A DNA stretch of 5,971 nucleotides, taken from RGIG8748 sp045539515. Its GTDB lineage: Bacteria > Bacillota > Clostridia > UMGS1810. The DNA is taken from NCBI GenBank assembly GCA_045539515.1, contig JAZQFN010000084.1:1-5971 (forward strand), given 5' to 3'. The notes below the pieces were generated by a model. That model was given only the letters and a program-made list of their open reading frames with translations, was not told the origin of the DNA and did not search any database. The position numbers were made by a program, and so were the translations under genes. Shown here one piece after another: positions 1 through 5,119 of the stretch. How positions within the stretch are numbered: position 1 is the stretch's first letter; each line of letters begins with the position of its first letter.

Positions 1-429
1 CGTGTGGAAAATCTATCTCCAAATCCACTTCGTCTTTCCCTTTCAACGCCGCCGGTTCCCCTTTCTAATCTAAGGTCTCGACCCCATCTCAAAATCAACC
101 TTTCCACCGCAAACGCGAATCTCACCAATATCCGCTCCAAAAATGTTGTGTCGACTGGAAACACGGGAGATATATCCTTAAATAATGTGATTGCCGCGGA
201 AAAGTTTTCTATCGAGAGAAGCACGGGTGATGTGAAGTTCGACGGATCAGATGCTGCTGAAATTTTCGTCGAAACCGATACCGGTGATGTAAGAGGTGGT
301 TTGCTTACCGACAAGATATTTATTGTCCAAACTGATACGGGCAGTGTGGATGTTCCCAAAACAGCAACCGGTGGAAAATGTGAGATTACAACCTCAACCG
401 GTGATATTAATATAAGCATAAAGCAGTAA
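1..429 (+). CDS. DUF4097-like beta-solenoid protein, 5'-truncated by the window edge
   Basis: The frame is open from base 1 (CGT, then GTG at 4) and ends in TAA at 427-429. The protein is therefore the C-terminal ~142 residues of a longer one, and the GTG at 4 has no ribosome-binding site and is unlikely to be the start. The visible part is a string of short repeats carrying STGNTGDI, STGDV, DTGDV, DTGSV and STGDI. Such Thr-Gly-Asp turns, spaced about 17-20 residues apart, are typical of DUF4097/adhesin-like proteins that fold as a right-handed beta-helix. In Firmicutes these are usually cell-envelope proteins with an N-terminal membrane segment, which would lie outside the window. No enzymatic function is known for the family. 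The first ~45 residues depart from the pattern (STPPV, STANA, SRPH where STG.. and CGGD would be expected), apparently through G-to-C changes; see findings. An inverted repeat and a terminator follow directly. The family call is fairly sure; the cellular role is unknown. Confidence 0.75.
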   Translation, partial: RVENLSPNPLRLSLSTPPVPLSNLRSRPHLKINLSTANANLTNIRSKNVVSTGNTGDISLNNVIAAEKFSIERSTGDVKFDGSDAAEIFVETDTGDVRGGLLTDKIFIVQTDTGSVDVPKTATGGKCEITTSTGDINISIKQ

Positions 430-431
430 AT

Positions 432-489
432 AACCGATATCTTTTTCGGTGCGACGAGCCAACAATGCGAACCGAAAAAGATATCGGTT
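432..489. repeat. Perfect 19-bp inverted repeat with 20-nt loop
   Basis: Bases 432-450 and 471-489 are exact reverse complements, separated by 20 nt, starting 2 nt after the stop codon of the DUF4097-like gene. Each arm is itself partly symmetric: ACCGA at 433-437 pairs with TCGGT at 446-450, and the same pair recurs at 471-475 and 484-488. The RNA could therefore form one long hairpin or two short ones. No U-run follows directly, but a typical terminator hairpin begins 4 nt downstream. It may be a 3'-end stabilising or terminator-assisting structure, or a small dispersed palindromic repeat. Confidence 0.8.
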
Positions 490-492
490 CGG

Positions 493-526
493 AAAACCCA
501 GAAACCACAACGGTTTCTGAGTTTTT
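493..526 (+). terminator. Intrinsic terminator of the DUF4097-like gene
   Basis: An 8-bp stem (CAGAAACC at 499-506 with GGTTTCTG at 512-519, loop 507-511) is extended, after one mismatch, by five pairs between AAAAC at 493-497 and GTTTT at 521-525. The 3' side runs through TTTTT at 522-526. The hairpin plus U-run on the + strand fits a Rho-independent terminator ending transcription from the gene upstream. Confidence 0.75.
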
Positions 527-637
527 GTGCCATTTCTCAAGGTGAAATTCAAAAGATATCATTCCCCCATAACGACCTTTGGGGAGGACTTGAACTTCTT
601 AGCCAAGCAATATTAAGTGAAAAAATCCGAACTTATA

Positions 638-646
638 TGTTATAAT
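638..646 (+). promoter_or_regulatory. Upstream extended -10 promoter for the esterase
   Basis: A perfect TATAAT at 641-646 is preceded by TG at 638-639, giving the extended -10 form TGnTATAAT. At 17 nt upstream there is only a weak -35 (TGAAAA, 618-623), which an extended -10 can tolerate. It lies about 80 nt before the esterase start and would make a longer leader than the second promoter downstream. Confidence 0.55.
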
Positions 647-666
647 ACCTCTCCATCAAAAAAAGA

Positions 667-695
667 TTGACTACCACCAAAAAGAATACTATAAT
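667..695 (+). promoter_or_regulatory. Sigma-A promoter for the esterase
   Basis: TTGACT (667-672), a 17-nt spacer and TATAAT (690-695) make a near-consensus housekeeping promoter. Transcription would start near 702, giving a ~20-nt leader that contains the ribosome-binding site AAGGGAG (705-711), 10 nt before the ATG at 722. Confidence 0.75.
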
Positions 696-721
696 TTTCC
701 ATATAAGGGAGTGCATTTATT

Positions 722-1486
722 ATGTTTTTTGAACTGAATCTTTATTCTAAAGAGCTGAAGATGAATACGTCGGTCAACGTGATCCTGCCCGACCGGGTGG
801 AGGAAGGGCAAACCTACAAAACCCTTTGGCTTTTACATGGACTTAAAGGGGACCATACCTCCTGGATGCGCAATAGTTCCATCGAGCGGTATGTCCATAA
901 ATATGAGATTGCGGTGGTAATGCCGAGCGTGCAGCGAAGCTGGTATGCCGATACGGCCTATGGGATGAATTATTTTTCCTATATCACCAAAGAACTGCCC
1001 CAAATCTGCCGTTCGCATTTTAAGGGAATGAGTGAGCGGCGGGAGGACAATATTATCGCAGGGCTCTCTATGGGTGGCTATGGTGCCCTAAAAGGGGCGC
1101 TGCGGTGCCCCAAGCAATACGGCGCCTGCATTGCCCTTTCTGGGGCTTTGGATATTACCCGTAAAGGGCGCAATCTGTACACTAATGAATGGCGCGCGCT
1201 CTTTGATTTTGAACTTCAGGATGAGCGGGAGCTTGAAGGTGGAGAGAATGATCTTTTTGCCCTTGCAAGGAAAAATAAGCAGGAGGGGCTCCCTTTTCCA
1301 AAGCTCTATCTTTGGTGCGGGGATCAGGATACGCTCCTCTTCAATAGTGAGCAATTTCACGCCCTCCTGGAAGAGCTTGAGATTCCCCATCATTTTTCCC
1401 ATTCCGAGGGAGATCATAGCTGGCGCTGGTGGGATAAGCAGATTTGCCCCGCCCTTTCCTATGTTTTAGAAGAATTAAAAAGATGA
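722..1486 (+). CDS. Alpha/beta-hydrolase esterase, tributyrin esterase / FrmB type
   Basis: This 254-residue serine hydrolase has the compact length usual for the COG0627 esterases: tributyrin esterase EstA, S-formylglutathione hydrolase and acetyl esterases. Visible parts, in order, are an oxyanion-hole region LLHGLKGDHTSWMR (about 37-50), the nucleophile elbow GLSMGGYG (114-121) with Ser116, a candidate acid in CGDQDTLL (Asp203, or Asp201), and the catalytic His232 in GDHSWRWWD. The triad therefore appears complete. There is no signal peptide, so it should act in the cytoplasm on short-chain acyl or acetyl esters, possibly deacetylating imported sugars; the substrate cannot be read from sequence. 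The ATG at 722 is well supported by the AAGGGAG site. It has its own promoters and a hairpin after the stop that could terminate it. It is GC-richer than the isomerase gene downstream. The family call is sure; the exact substrate is open. Confidence 0.9.
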   Translation: MFFELNLYSKELKMNTSVNVILPDRVEEGQTYKTLWLLHGLKGDHTSWMRNSSIERYVHKYEIAVVMPSVQRSWYADTAYGMNYFSYITKELPQICRSHFKGMSERREDNIIAGLSMGGYGALKGALRCPKQYGACIALSGALDITRKGRNLYTNEWRALFDFELQDERELEGGENDLFALARKNKQEGLPFPKLYLWCGDQDTLLFNSEQFHALLEELEIPHHFSHSEGDHSWRWWDKQICPALSYVLEELKR

Positions 1487-1506
1487 AACGACTCTGAAAT
1501 GATATG

Positions 1507-1570
1507 CTCCCCATAGAGTAGACACTCGAAATAACAAAAAATTCGAGACTACACTATGGGGAGTATTTTT
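1507..1570 (+). terminator. Long hairpin plus U-run; IS end and possible esterase terminator
   Basis: The left arm at 1507-1530 pairs with the right arm at 1542-1563 in three blocks: CTCCCCATAG/CTATGGGGAG, GTAG/CTAC and CTCGAA/TTCGAG. They are interrupted by a 1-nt mismatch and a small internal bulge, and the loop is ~11 nt. TATTTTT (1564-1570) follows the 3' arm at once. Lying 20 nt after the esterase stop codon, the structure fits an intrinsic terminator on the + strand. Its outer arm is also the candidate IS terminal repeat. Confidence 0.55.
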
Positions 1571-1820
1571 ATGGGCAAAAAAGATTTTATAATTGAAGAG
1601 AAACTTCAAACAGTAGATGCTTATCGAAAACAATTGGAAGCATCATAATACTTTGGTTGCAAGTATAAATCTTGCCTGTCAATTGACACCAACACCCCCT
1701 TTGTGCTAGAATATTTAGCATAGACTCATCAAGAGAAGCTTTTAGAAAATAAGATCAAATACTTACGAACGAACGCTTTTTGAGAGTTGATTTAAAAAAG
1801 CTGACTATTTGAAAAGATAA
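1571..1820 (+). pseudogene. Broken transposase orfA (IS3-like)
   Basis: The ATG at 1571 opens MGKKDFIIEEKLQTVDAYRK, which resembles the N-terminal helix-turn-helix start of IS3-type OrfA proteins, and hits TAA after 25 codons (stop at 1646-1648). The same frame continues past that stop and a TAG at 1721-1723 to EKLLENKIKYLRT, a coiled-coil-like stretch, then stops at 1781. The neighbouring frame carries KKADYLKR at 1794-1817, so at least one frameshift and two in-frame stops separate the pieces. The middle part does not look like OrfA and may be deleted or replaced. No product is expected. Confidence 0.45.
1683..1712 (+). promoter_or_regulatory. Strong promoter match inside the IS remnant
   Basis: A consensus TTGACA (1683-1688), an 18-nt spacer and TAGAAT (1707-1712) with an upstream TG (1704-1705) form an extended -10 promoter. 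Transcription would start near 1719 and read into the isomerase gene with a ~117-nt leader. It is the best promoter match upstream of that gene and lies within the decayed element. Confidence 0.6.
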
Positions 1821-1835
1821 GGGAGCGATGTACTA

Positions 1836-2687
1836 ATGATGAAATTGGGTTTGTCAACGCCGGTTGAAGAAATTGACGAAGCACTTTTTAAAGCATATCA
1901 AAAAGCCGGAATAGAAGCTATGGAAATCAGTGTGCCTTATAATAAATACAAAGATTTGAATTATGCAGATATTTTAAAGTTTTCAAAAAAATACGGCATT
2001 GATTTGTGGTCGTTTCATTTGCCTTTTGGACCCTTTGACGAAAACGATATTTCCAATCCTGAAGTGTCAAAACAAAGCATTTTGTATCTTGAAGAATTAA
2101 TAAAGAAAGCTTCGGAAATAGGTATAGATAAGTTTATTGTGCATCCAAGCGGTGAACCAATAGAACAGGAAGACAGAACTAATCGTATGGAATGCTCTAA
2201 AGAAAGCCTTTTTAAGCTTGCAGAGATTGCCAAAAAGTGCGGAGGGTATATGGCTGTAGAGGATCTGCCCCGCACATGCCTTGGCAGAGATTCATCGGAA
2301 ATTAATGAGCTTATAAGTGTACATTCCGATCTTAGGGTTTGCTTTGACACCAATCACCTGCTTGGCGAAAGAATAGAGGATTTTATAAATAATGTGGGGG
2401 ATAAAATAATAACCACTCACGTGTCCGATTATGATTTTGTTAACGAAAGGCATTGGTTTCCTGGTGAGGGAAAAGTAATTTGGCAATCCCTCATTGAGGC
2501 TTTAAACAGGATAAACTACAAGGGAACATGGCTTTATGAGGTGAGTTTTGTATGCCCAAAAACTATAATCCGTGACCGTTTGCTTACCTGTGAGGATTTT
2601 TTGAGAAACTATAATGAGCTTTTTAAAGGCGAAGATTTAACAGTTATTTCAAGGCCTGTAGATAATCTCGGTTTCAGTAATACATAA
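1836..2687 (+). CDS. Sugar phosphate isomerase/epimerase, xylose-isomerase-like TIM barrel
   Basis: The 283-residue length is typical of COG1082 (AP-endonuclease family 2 / xylose-isomerase-like TIM barrels), a family that includes hydroxypyruvate isomerase, ketose 3-epimerases and inosose dehydratase. Likely metal and substrate ligands fall in the expected strand-end motifs: SFHLPF (His61), IVHPSGE (His103), AVEDLP (Glu142), CFDTNH (Asp171, His174), THVSDYD (His195, Asp198), HWFPGEGKVIW (His206, Glu211) and LYEVSF (Glu235). Glu142, Asp171, His195 and Glu235 form the probable divalent-metal site. It is expected to be cytoplasmic. The ATG at 1836 is chosen from the AAGGGAG site at 1819-1825; a second ATG at 1839 is possible. 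The promoter lies in the IS remnant upstream, and the gene shares a terminator hairpin with the convergent gene. Substrate unknown; the fold assignment is firm. Confidence 0.85.
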   Translation: MMKLGLSTPVEEIDEALFKAYQKAGIEAMEISVPYNKYKDLNYADILKFSKKYGIDLWSFHLPFGPFDENDISNPEVSKQSILYLEELIKKASEIGIDKFIVHPSGEPIEQEDRTNRMECSKESLFKLAEIAKKCGGYMAVEDLPRTCLGRDSSEINELISVHSDLRVCFDTNHLLGERIEDFINNVGDKIITTHVSDYDFVNERHWFPGEGKVIWQSLIEALNRINYKGTWLYEVSFVCPKTIIRDRLLTCEDFLRNYNELFKGEDLTVISRPVDNLGFSNT

Positions 2688-2693
2688 AATAAA

Positions 2694-2746
2694 AGCCCTT
2701 TTTTTCGGCGAATTATTATTACAATTGATCGCTGAAAAAACGGGCT
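2694..2746. terminator. Bidirectional terminator hairpin between convergent genes
   Basis: Arms 2694-2711 and 2729-2746 pair over 18 positions with one mismatch and one G-U pair, around a 17-nt loop. On the - strand the stem is followed by TTTTATTTTA, a good U-run for ending the glycosidase-like gene. On the + strand the tail is the weaker GTGTTTATAT, which may still stop the isomerase transcript. It fills the gap between the two stop codons and overlaps neither gene. Confidence 0.75.
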
Positions 2747-2750
2747 GTGT

Positions 2751-3950
2751 TTATATCTGTTCAAAAATAAGTTCTCCGCTTTTGGAATTAGTTGCGGATT
2801 TAAAGGTCATGGTTCCTGCATAACCGTCTATACGTTTAAAACCGGTAAATATTATTTTACCTTGCCAAACAGCGCCCTTTGGCACGGAAGAACAGGGTAC
2901 TTCGGGATTTTTTGGAGTAATCCAGTTTCCAAATGGTTCTCGGGAGTACTTGTAGTATGCCTTGCCGTTAAGGCTGTATATAAGGTAGTAGAAATCGTTG
3001 TATTCAATATAGTCCGGGCATTCGGGCTCAATGTTGTCATCGCATATATGCTCGGGAACTTCTTTTTCTGTCCATGTTTCAAGGTCTTTGGATACAAGAT
3101 GGGCAAGGCAACCTTTGTCTTCCGCCATAAGCCTTGTAGTGAGCAACATATGGTAAAGACCATCTTTCCCCCATATAACCTTAGGGTCCCTGGCGGTTAC
3201 ACTGTCATACTTGTCGGAGAGAGCAAAGGAAAAGTTTTGGTCTTTATAAAAATGATACCCGTTATGAGAAAGACTTCTGCATATGGGAGCAGGGGAACTG
3301 TCGCAGGTTCTTACTGTGTAGTACAGATGGTGGACAGCATCTTTCTTAATATGGGAACCCGTACATATGGATGCTTCGTTTTTGTCTGTAATGGGAACAG
3401 CCATGGGGTGTATACTCCAGTTTACAAAGTCATCGGTGGATATATGCTCCCATTGATGAGCACCAAGACCCCACTTGCTTTTGTGGTGGTGACGGTCTTT
3501 AAGATAGAGCACATGGTATCTTTCGTTATCGGTGTAGGGCATACAGTCACCTACAAAAACGTTTTCATCCGGTCGCCAGCCTTCTGCATTGGTAAAGACA
3601 TCTGTTATAACGGGTACTTCCTCTGCATCAGACTCTGTAAAAAATTCAATATATGCAGGTAAATCGGTTTGCAAAACATCATTGGGCGTAAAGAGGATAT
3701 TTCCTGCAGGCCATTCTTCGTCCAGCAGCTTGCCATCGCATCTTAGCTCAATGCGATGCTCATAAAATGTAAGAGAAGCATCACAACCGGTTATCTTTCC
3801 GCTGAGAATAAGCGGTTCATCTTTGTAATCACAGTATACTTCGCATTCTATGTACTCATTTCGGGAATTTATTATGAGAGTATTTTCTCTTTTTGCATTA
3901 ATGTGTGTGTTTAGTTTGTTCAGGCGAAAATGAAGAATAAAGTTAACCAT
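2751..3950 (-). CDS. GH32-like (GH32/GH43 clan) five-bladed beta-propeller glycosidase
   Basis: A start at 3950 gives 399 residues. It is chosen because GGAGG (3958-3962, - strand) lies 7 nt before it and a promoter just upstream would begin transcription near 3978. After an N-terminal region of ~115 residues without a recognised motif, a propeller carries VGDCMPYTDN (Asp135, where classical GH32 enzymes have WMNDPNG), GLGAHQWEHISTDDFVNW (161-178), TARDPKVIW with the RDP motif (254-256), and EPECPDY with the EC motif (Glu310). In GH32 the three conserved acids are the nucleophile, the transition-state stabiliser (RDP) and the acid/base (EC). Here all three sites hold Asp/Glu, so catalysis is plausible. 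No signal peptide is visible, so it probably acts in the cytoplasm on imported oligosaccharides. Fructan specificity should not be assumed, since the nucleophile motif is atypical. The gene is divergent from an AEC permease and convergent with an isomerase. Confidence 0.8.
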   Translation of the reverse strand: MVNFILHFRLNKLNTHINAKRENTLIINSRNEYIECEVYCDYKDEPLILSGKITGCDASLTFYEHRIELRCDGKLLDEEWPAGNILFTPNDVLQTDLPAYIEFFTESDAEEVPVITDVFTNAEGWRPDENVFVGDCMPYTDNERYHVLYLKDRHHHKSKWGLGAHQWEHISTDDFVNWSIHPMAVPITDKNEASICTGSHIKKDAVHHLYYTVRTCDSSPAPICRSLSHNGYHFYKDQNFSFALSDKYDSVTARDPKVIWGKDGLYHMLLTTRLMAEDKGCLAHLVSKDLETWTEKEVPEHICDDNIEPECPDYIEYNDFYYLIYSLNGKAYYKYSREPFGNWITPKNPEVPCSSVPKGAVWQGKIIFTGFKRIDGYAGTMTFKSATNSKSGELIFEQI

Positions 3951-3984
3951 ACATATGCCTCCGTAATATCCGTATTGTATCTGC

Positions 3985-4013
3985 ATCATATCACCATTTG
4001 TAGGATGTGTCAA
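3985..4013 (-). promoter_or_regulatory. Sigma-A promoter for the GH32-like gene
   Basis: Read on the - strand: TTGACA (4013-4008), a 17-nt spacer, then TATGAT (3990-3985). Transcription would start near 3978, leaving a ~28-nt leader with GGAGG before the ATG at 3950. The TTG of this -35 box is also an in-frame alternative start codon, but it would lie upstream of the transcript and cannot be used from this promoter. Confidence 0.8.
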
Positions 4014-4027
4014 TAGATGGGATGTGT
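4003..4027. repeat. 8-bp direct repeat between divergent -35 boxes, possible operator
   Basis: GGATGTGT occurs at 4003-4010 and again at 4020-4027, 17 bp apart start to start. Each copy runs into one of the two outward-facing -35 boxes (4008-4013 on the - strand, 4027-4032 on the + strand). A protein bound here could control both promoters. Two 8-bp copies are weak evidence alone, and no regulator gene is present in the window. Confidence 0.35.
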
Positions 4028-4055
4028 TGACTTAAGATATAAATAATGTTAGAAT
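4027..4055 (+). promoter_or_regulatory. Sigma-A promoter for the AEC permease
   Basis: TTGACT (4027-4032), a 17-nt spacer and TAGAAT (4050-4055), with TG at 4047-4048 giving an extended -10. Transcription would start near 4062, upstream of the AAGGGAG ribosome-binding site (4070-4076) and the ATG at 4086. Confidence 0.75.
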
Positions 4056-4085
4056 CACTTGTAAATAAGAAGGGAGATAGCTTAC

Positions 4086-5015
4086 ATGAGTATTATTGCA
4101 TCTACACTTAACCAAACTGCATTTTTGTTTGGACTTATTCTTATAGGATACATACTTTCCAAAACAAAAATACTTCCTCAGAATTCCGCAGGAGTTCTGT
4201 CTAAACTGGAAAGCTATGTTTTTATACCGGCTCTTGTTTTGGGGACATTCATAGATAACTTTACGCCGGAGAGAATGTCACGGTCGGCTGTTTTACTGGC
4301 AATAAGCTGTGTTATTACTGCGCTTTCGGCAGTATTTGCTGTGTTGGTTTCAAAGCTTTTTACAAAGGACAGATATATCCGCAACATATACACCTACGGT
4401 CTGGCATTTTCTAACTTCGGTTTTATGGGTAATGCAGTAGTAAAGAGTCTTTTTCCGGATATATTCTTTGAATATCTGCTCTTTACACTTCCTTTGTGGA
4501 CTCTTATTTACTTATGGGGTGTTCCAAGGCTTCTTATGGCTGATTCAGATAAAAAGCAGAGCTTTAAGGAGAGTCTTAAATCTTTTGTGAATCCTATGTT
4601 TATAGCTATGGTTGTGGGTATGATTATAGGAATCACAAGGATAAACCTCCCACCATGGCTAAGTTCTATAGTCCGGGTGTCGGGGGATTGTATGTCACCT
4701 ATTGCTATGCTTCTTACCGGTGCGGTGGTGTCTTCAATATCATTGAAAAAGACCTTTACCAATGTAAGAATATACGGAATAACACTGGTACGGCTTGTGA
4801 TTATGCCTCTTATCTTTATAGGAATTGCGCGGTTTGCGGATATTCCTCATACGGTGTATGTATGTGCGGTGTGTTCTCTGGCTATGCCCCTTGGATTGAA
4901 CACCATAGTAATACCAAGCGGATTGGGCAAGGACAGCTCTGAGGCAGCGGGAATGGCGTTGATATCTCACCTTTTGTCCTGCATAACCATACCGCTTATT
5001 TTTGCATTAGTGTGA
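4086..5015 (+). CDS. AEC-family (auxin efflux carrier) permease
   Basis: This 309-residue, strongly hydrophobic protein has about ten predicted membrane segments (roughly 7-24, 42-58, 66-90, 104-120, 127-150, 169-183, 204-219, 230-250, 255-275, 290-308), arranged as two five-helix halves with a charged cytoplasmic loop near 151-166. Family-like features are GYILSKTKILP after the first helix, ALVLGTF in the second, GLAFSNFGFMGN (105-116), NPMFIAMVVGM (169-179), CMSPIAMLLTGAVVS (202-216), and LGLNTIVIPSGLGKDSSEAAG near the C-terminus. Bacterial AEC proteins move small organic acids such as malate or other anions across the plasma membrane; the substrate here is unknown. The start is supported by AAGGGAG at 4070-4076. 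It is divergent from the GH32-like gene and may share control with it. Family confident, cargo unknown. Confidence 0.88.
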   Translation: MSIIASTLNQTAFLFGLILIGYILSKTKILPQNSAGVLSKLESYVFIPALVLGTFIDNFTPERMSRSAVLLAISCVITALSAVFAVLVSKLFTKDRYIRNIYTYGLAFSNFGFMGNAVVKSLFPDIFFEYLLFTLPLWTLIYLWGVPRLLMADSDKKQSFKESLKSFVNPMFIAMVVGMIIGITRINLPPWLSSIVRVSGDCMSPIAMLLTGAVVSSISLKKTFTNVRIYGITLVRLVIMPLIFIGIARFADIPHTVYVCAVCSLAMPLGLNTIVIPSGLGKDSSEAAGMALISHLLSCITIPLIFALV

Positions 5016-5025
5016 CAGAATGGTT

Positions 5026-5043
5026 AAAATGTGTTAACATTTT
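5026..5043 (+). terminator. Weak AT-rich hairpin after the permease gene
   Basis: AAAATGT (5026-5032) and ACATTTT (5037-5043) pair around a GTTA loop, 10 nt after the stop codon. The stem is short and AT-rich with no distinct U-run beyond it, so it would be at best a weak terminator, and some read-through into the lipoprotein gene is likely. Confidence 0.3.
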
Positions 5044-5075
5044 CTGCTGACGGGTAGTTTTGCTTAATTATGCGG

Positions 5076-5084
5076 TGATATAAT
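5076..5084 (+). promoter_or_regulatory. Extended -10 promoter for the lipoprotein gene
   Basis: TATAAT at 5079-5084 with TG at 5076-5077 gives an extended -10. The -35 region near 5055-5061 is poor. Transcription would begin near 5091. The ribosome-binding site AAAGGGGA (5106-5113) lies 6 nt before the ATG at 5120. Confidence 0.6.
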
Positions 5085-5119
5085 CGTCTTGTAATATAAA
5101 GGAATAAAGGGGATTAACT

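Larger units (their letters stand above)
1503..1825 (+). mobile_element. Remnant of an IS3-like insertion sequence
   Basis: The stretch begins with a terminal-repeat-like sequence (CTCCCCATAGAGTAGACAC, 1507-1525), resembling the ..CCCC..AAAGT.GACAC ends of many IS3-family elements. An ATG at 1571 then opens a frame that looks like an OrfA N-terminus, and ~160 nt later come coiled-coil residues like the OrfA leucine zipper (EKLLENKIKYLRT, 1733-1771). No orfB, DDE catalytic region or right-hand terminal repeat is present, so the element is deleted and immobile. No target-site duplication could be assigned. Recognition rests on pattern memory rather than alignment, so the family is only probable. 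The region has no intact gene. Confidence 0.45.

Noticed and set aside
49..147. Diversity-generating retroelement-type hypermutation to explain the altered start of the DUF4097-like gene
   Set aside because: Those systems change A positions in a variable repeat and need a template repeat and reverse transcriptase nearby; here G positions appear changed and neither component is visible.
551..590. CCCCC/GGGG pairing (565-569 with 582-585) as a regulatory hairpin upstream of the esterase
   Set aside because: The stem is only 4-5 pairs, lies upstream of both promoters and has no associated motif.
1088..1469. Open frames on both strands (1088-1417 -, 1131-1469 +) within the esterase
   Set aside because: They overlap the catalytic region of a well-supported hydrolase, lack ribosome-binding sites and have low-complexity translations.
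2862..3662. A 266-codon open frame on the + strand opposite the GH32-like gene
   Set aside because: It lies wholly antisense to a gene with clear family motifs, promoter and ribosome-binding site; its translation shows no domain and looks like a mirror of the coding strand.
4508..4970. Several short frames overlapping the AEC permease
   Set aside because: All are contained in the permease gene, with no start signals or recognisable protein features.
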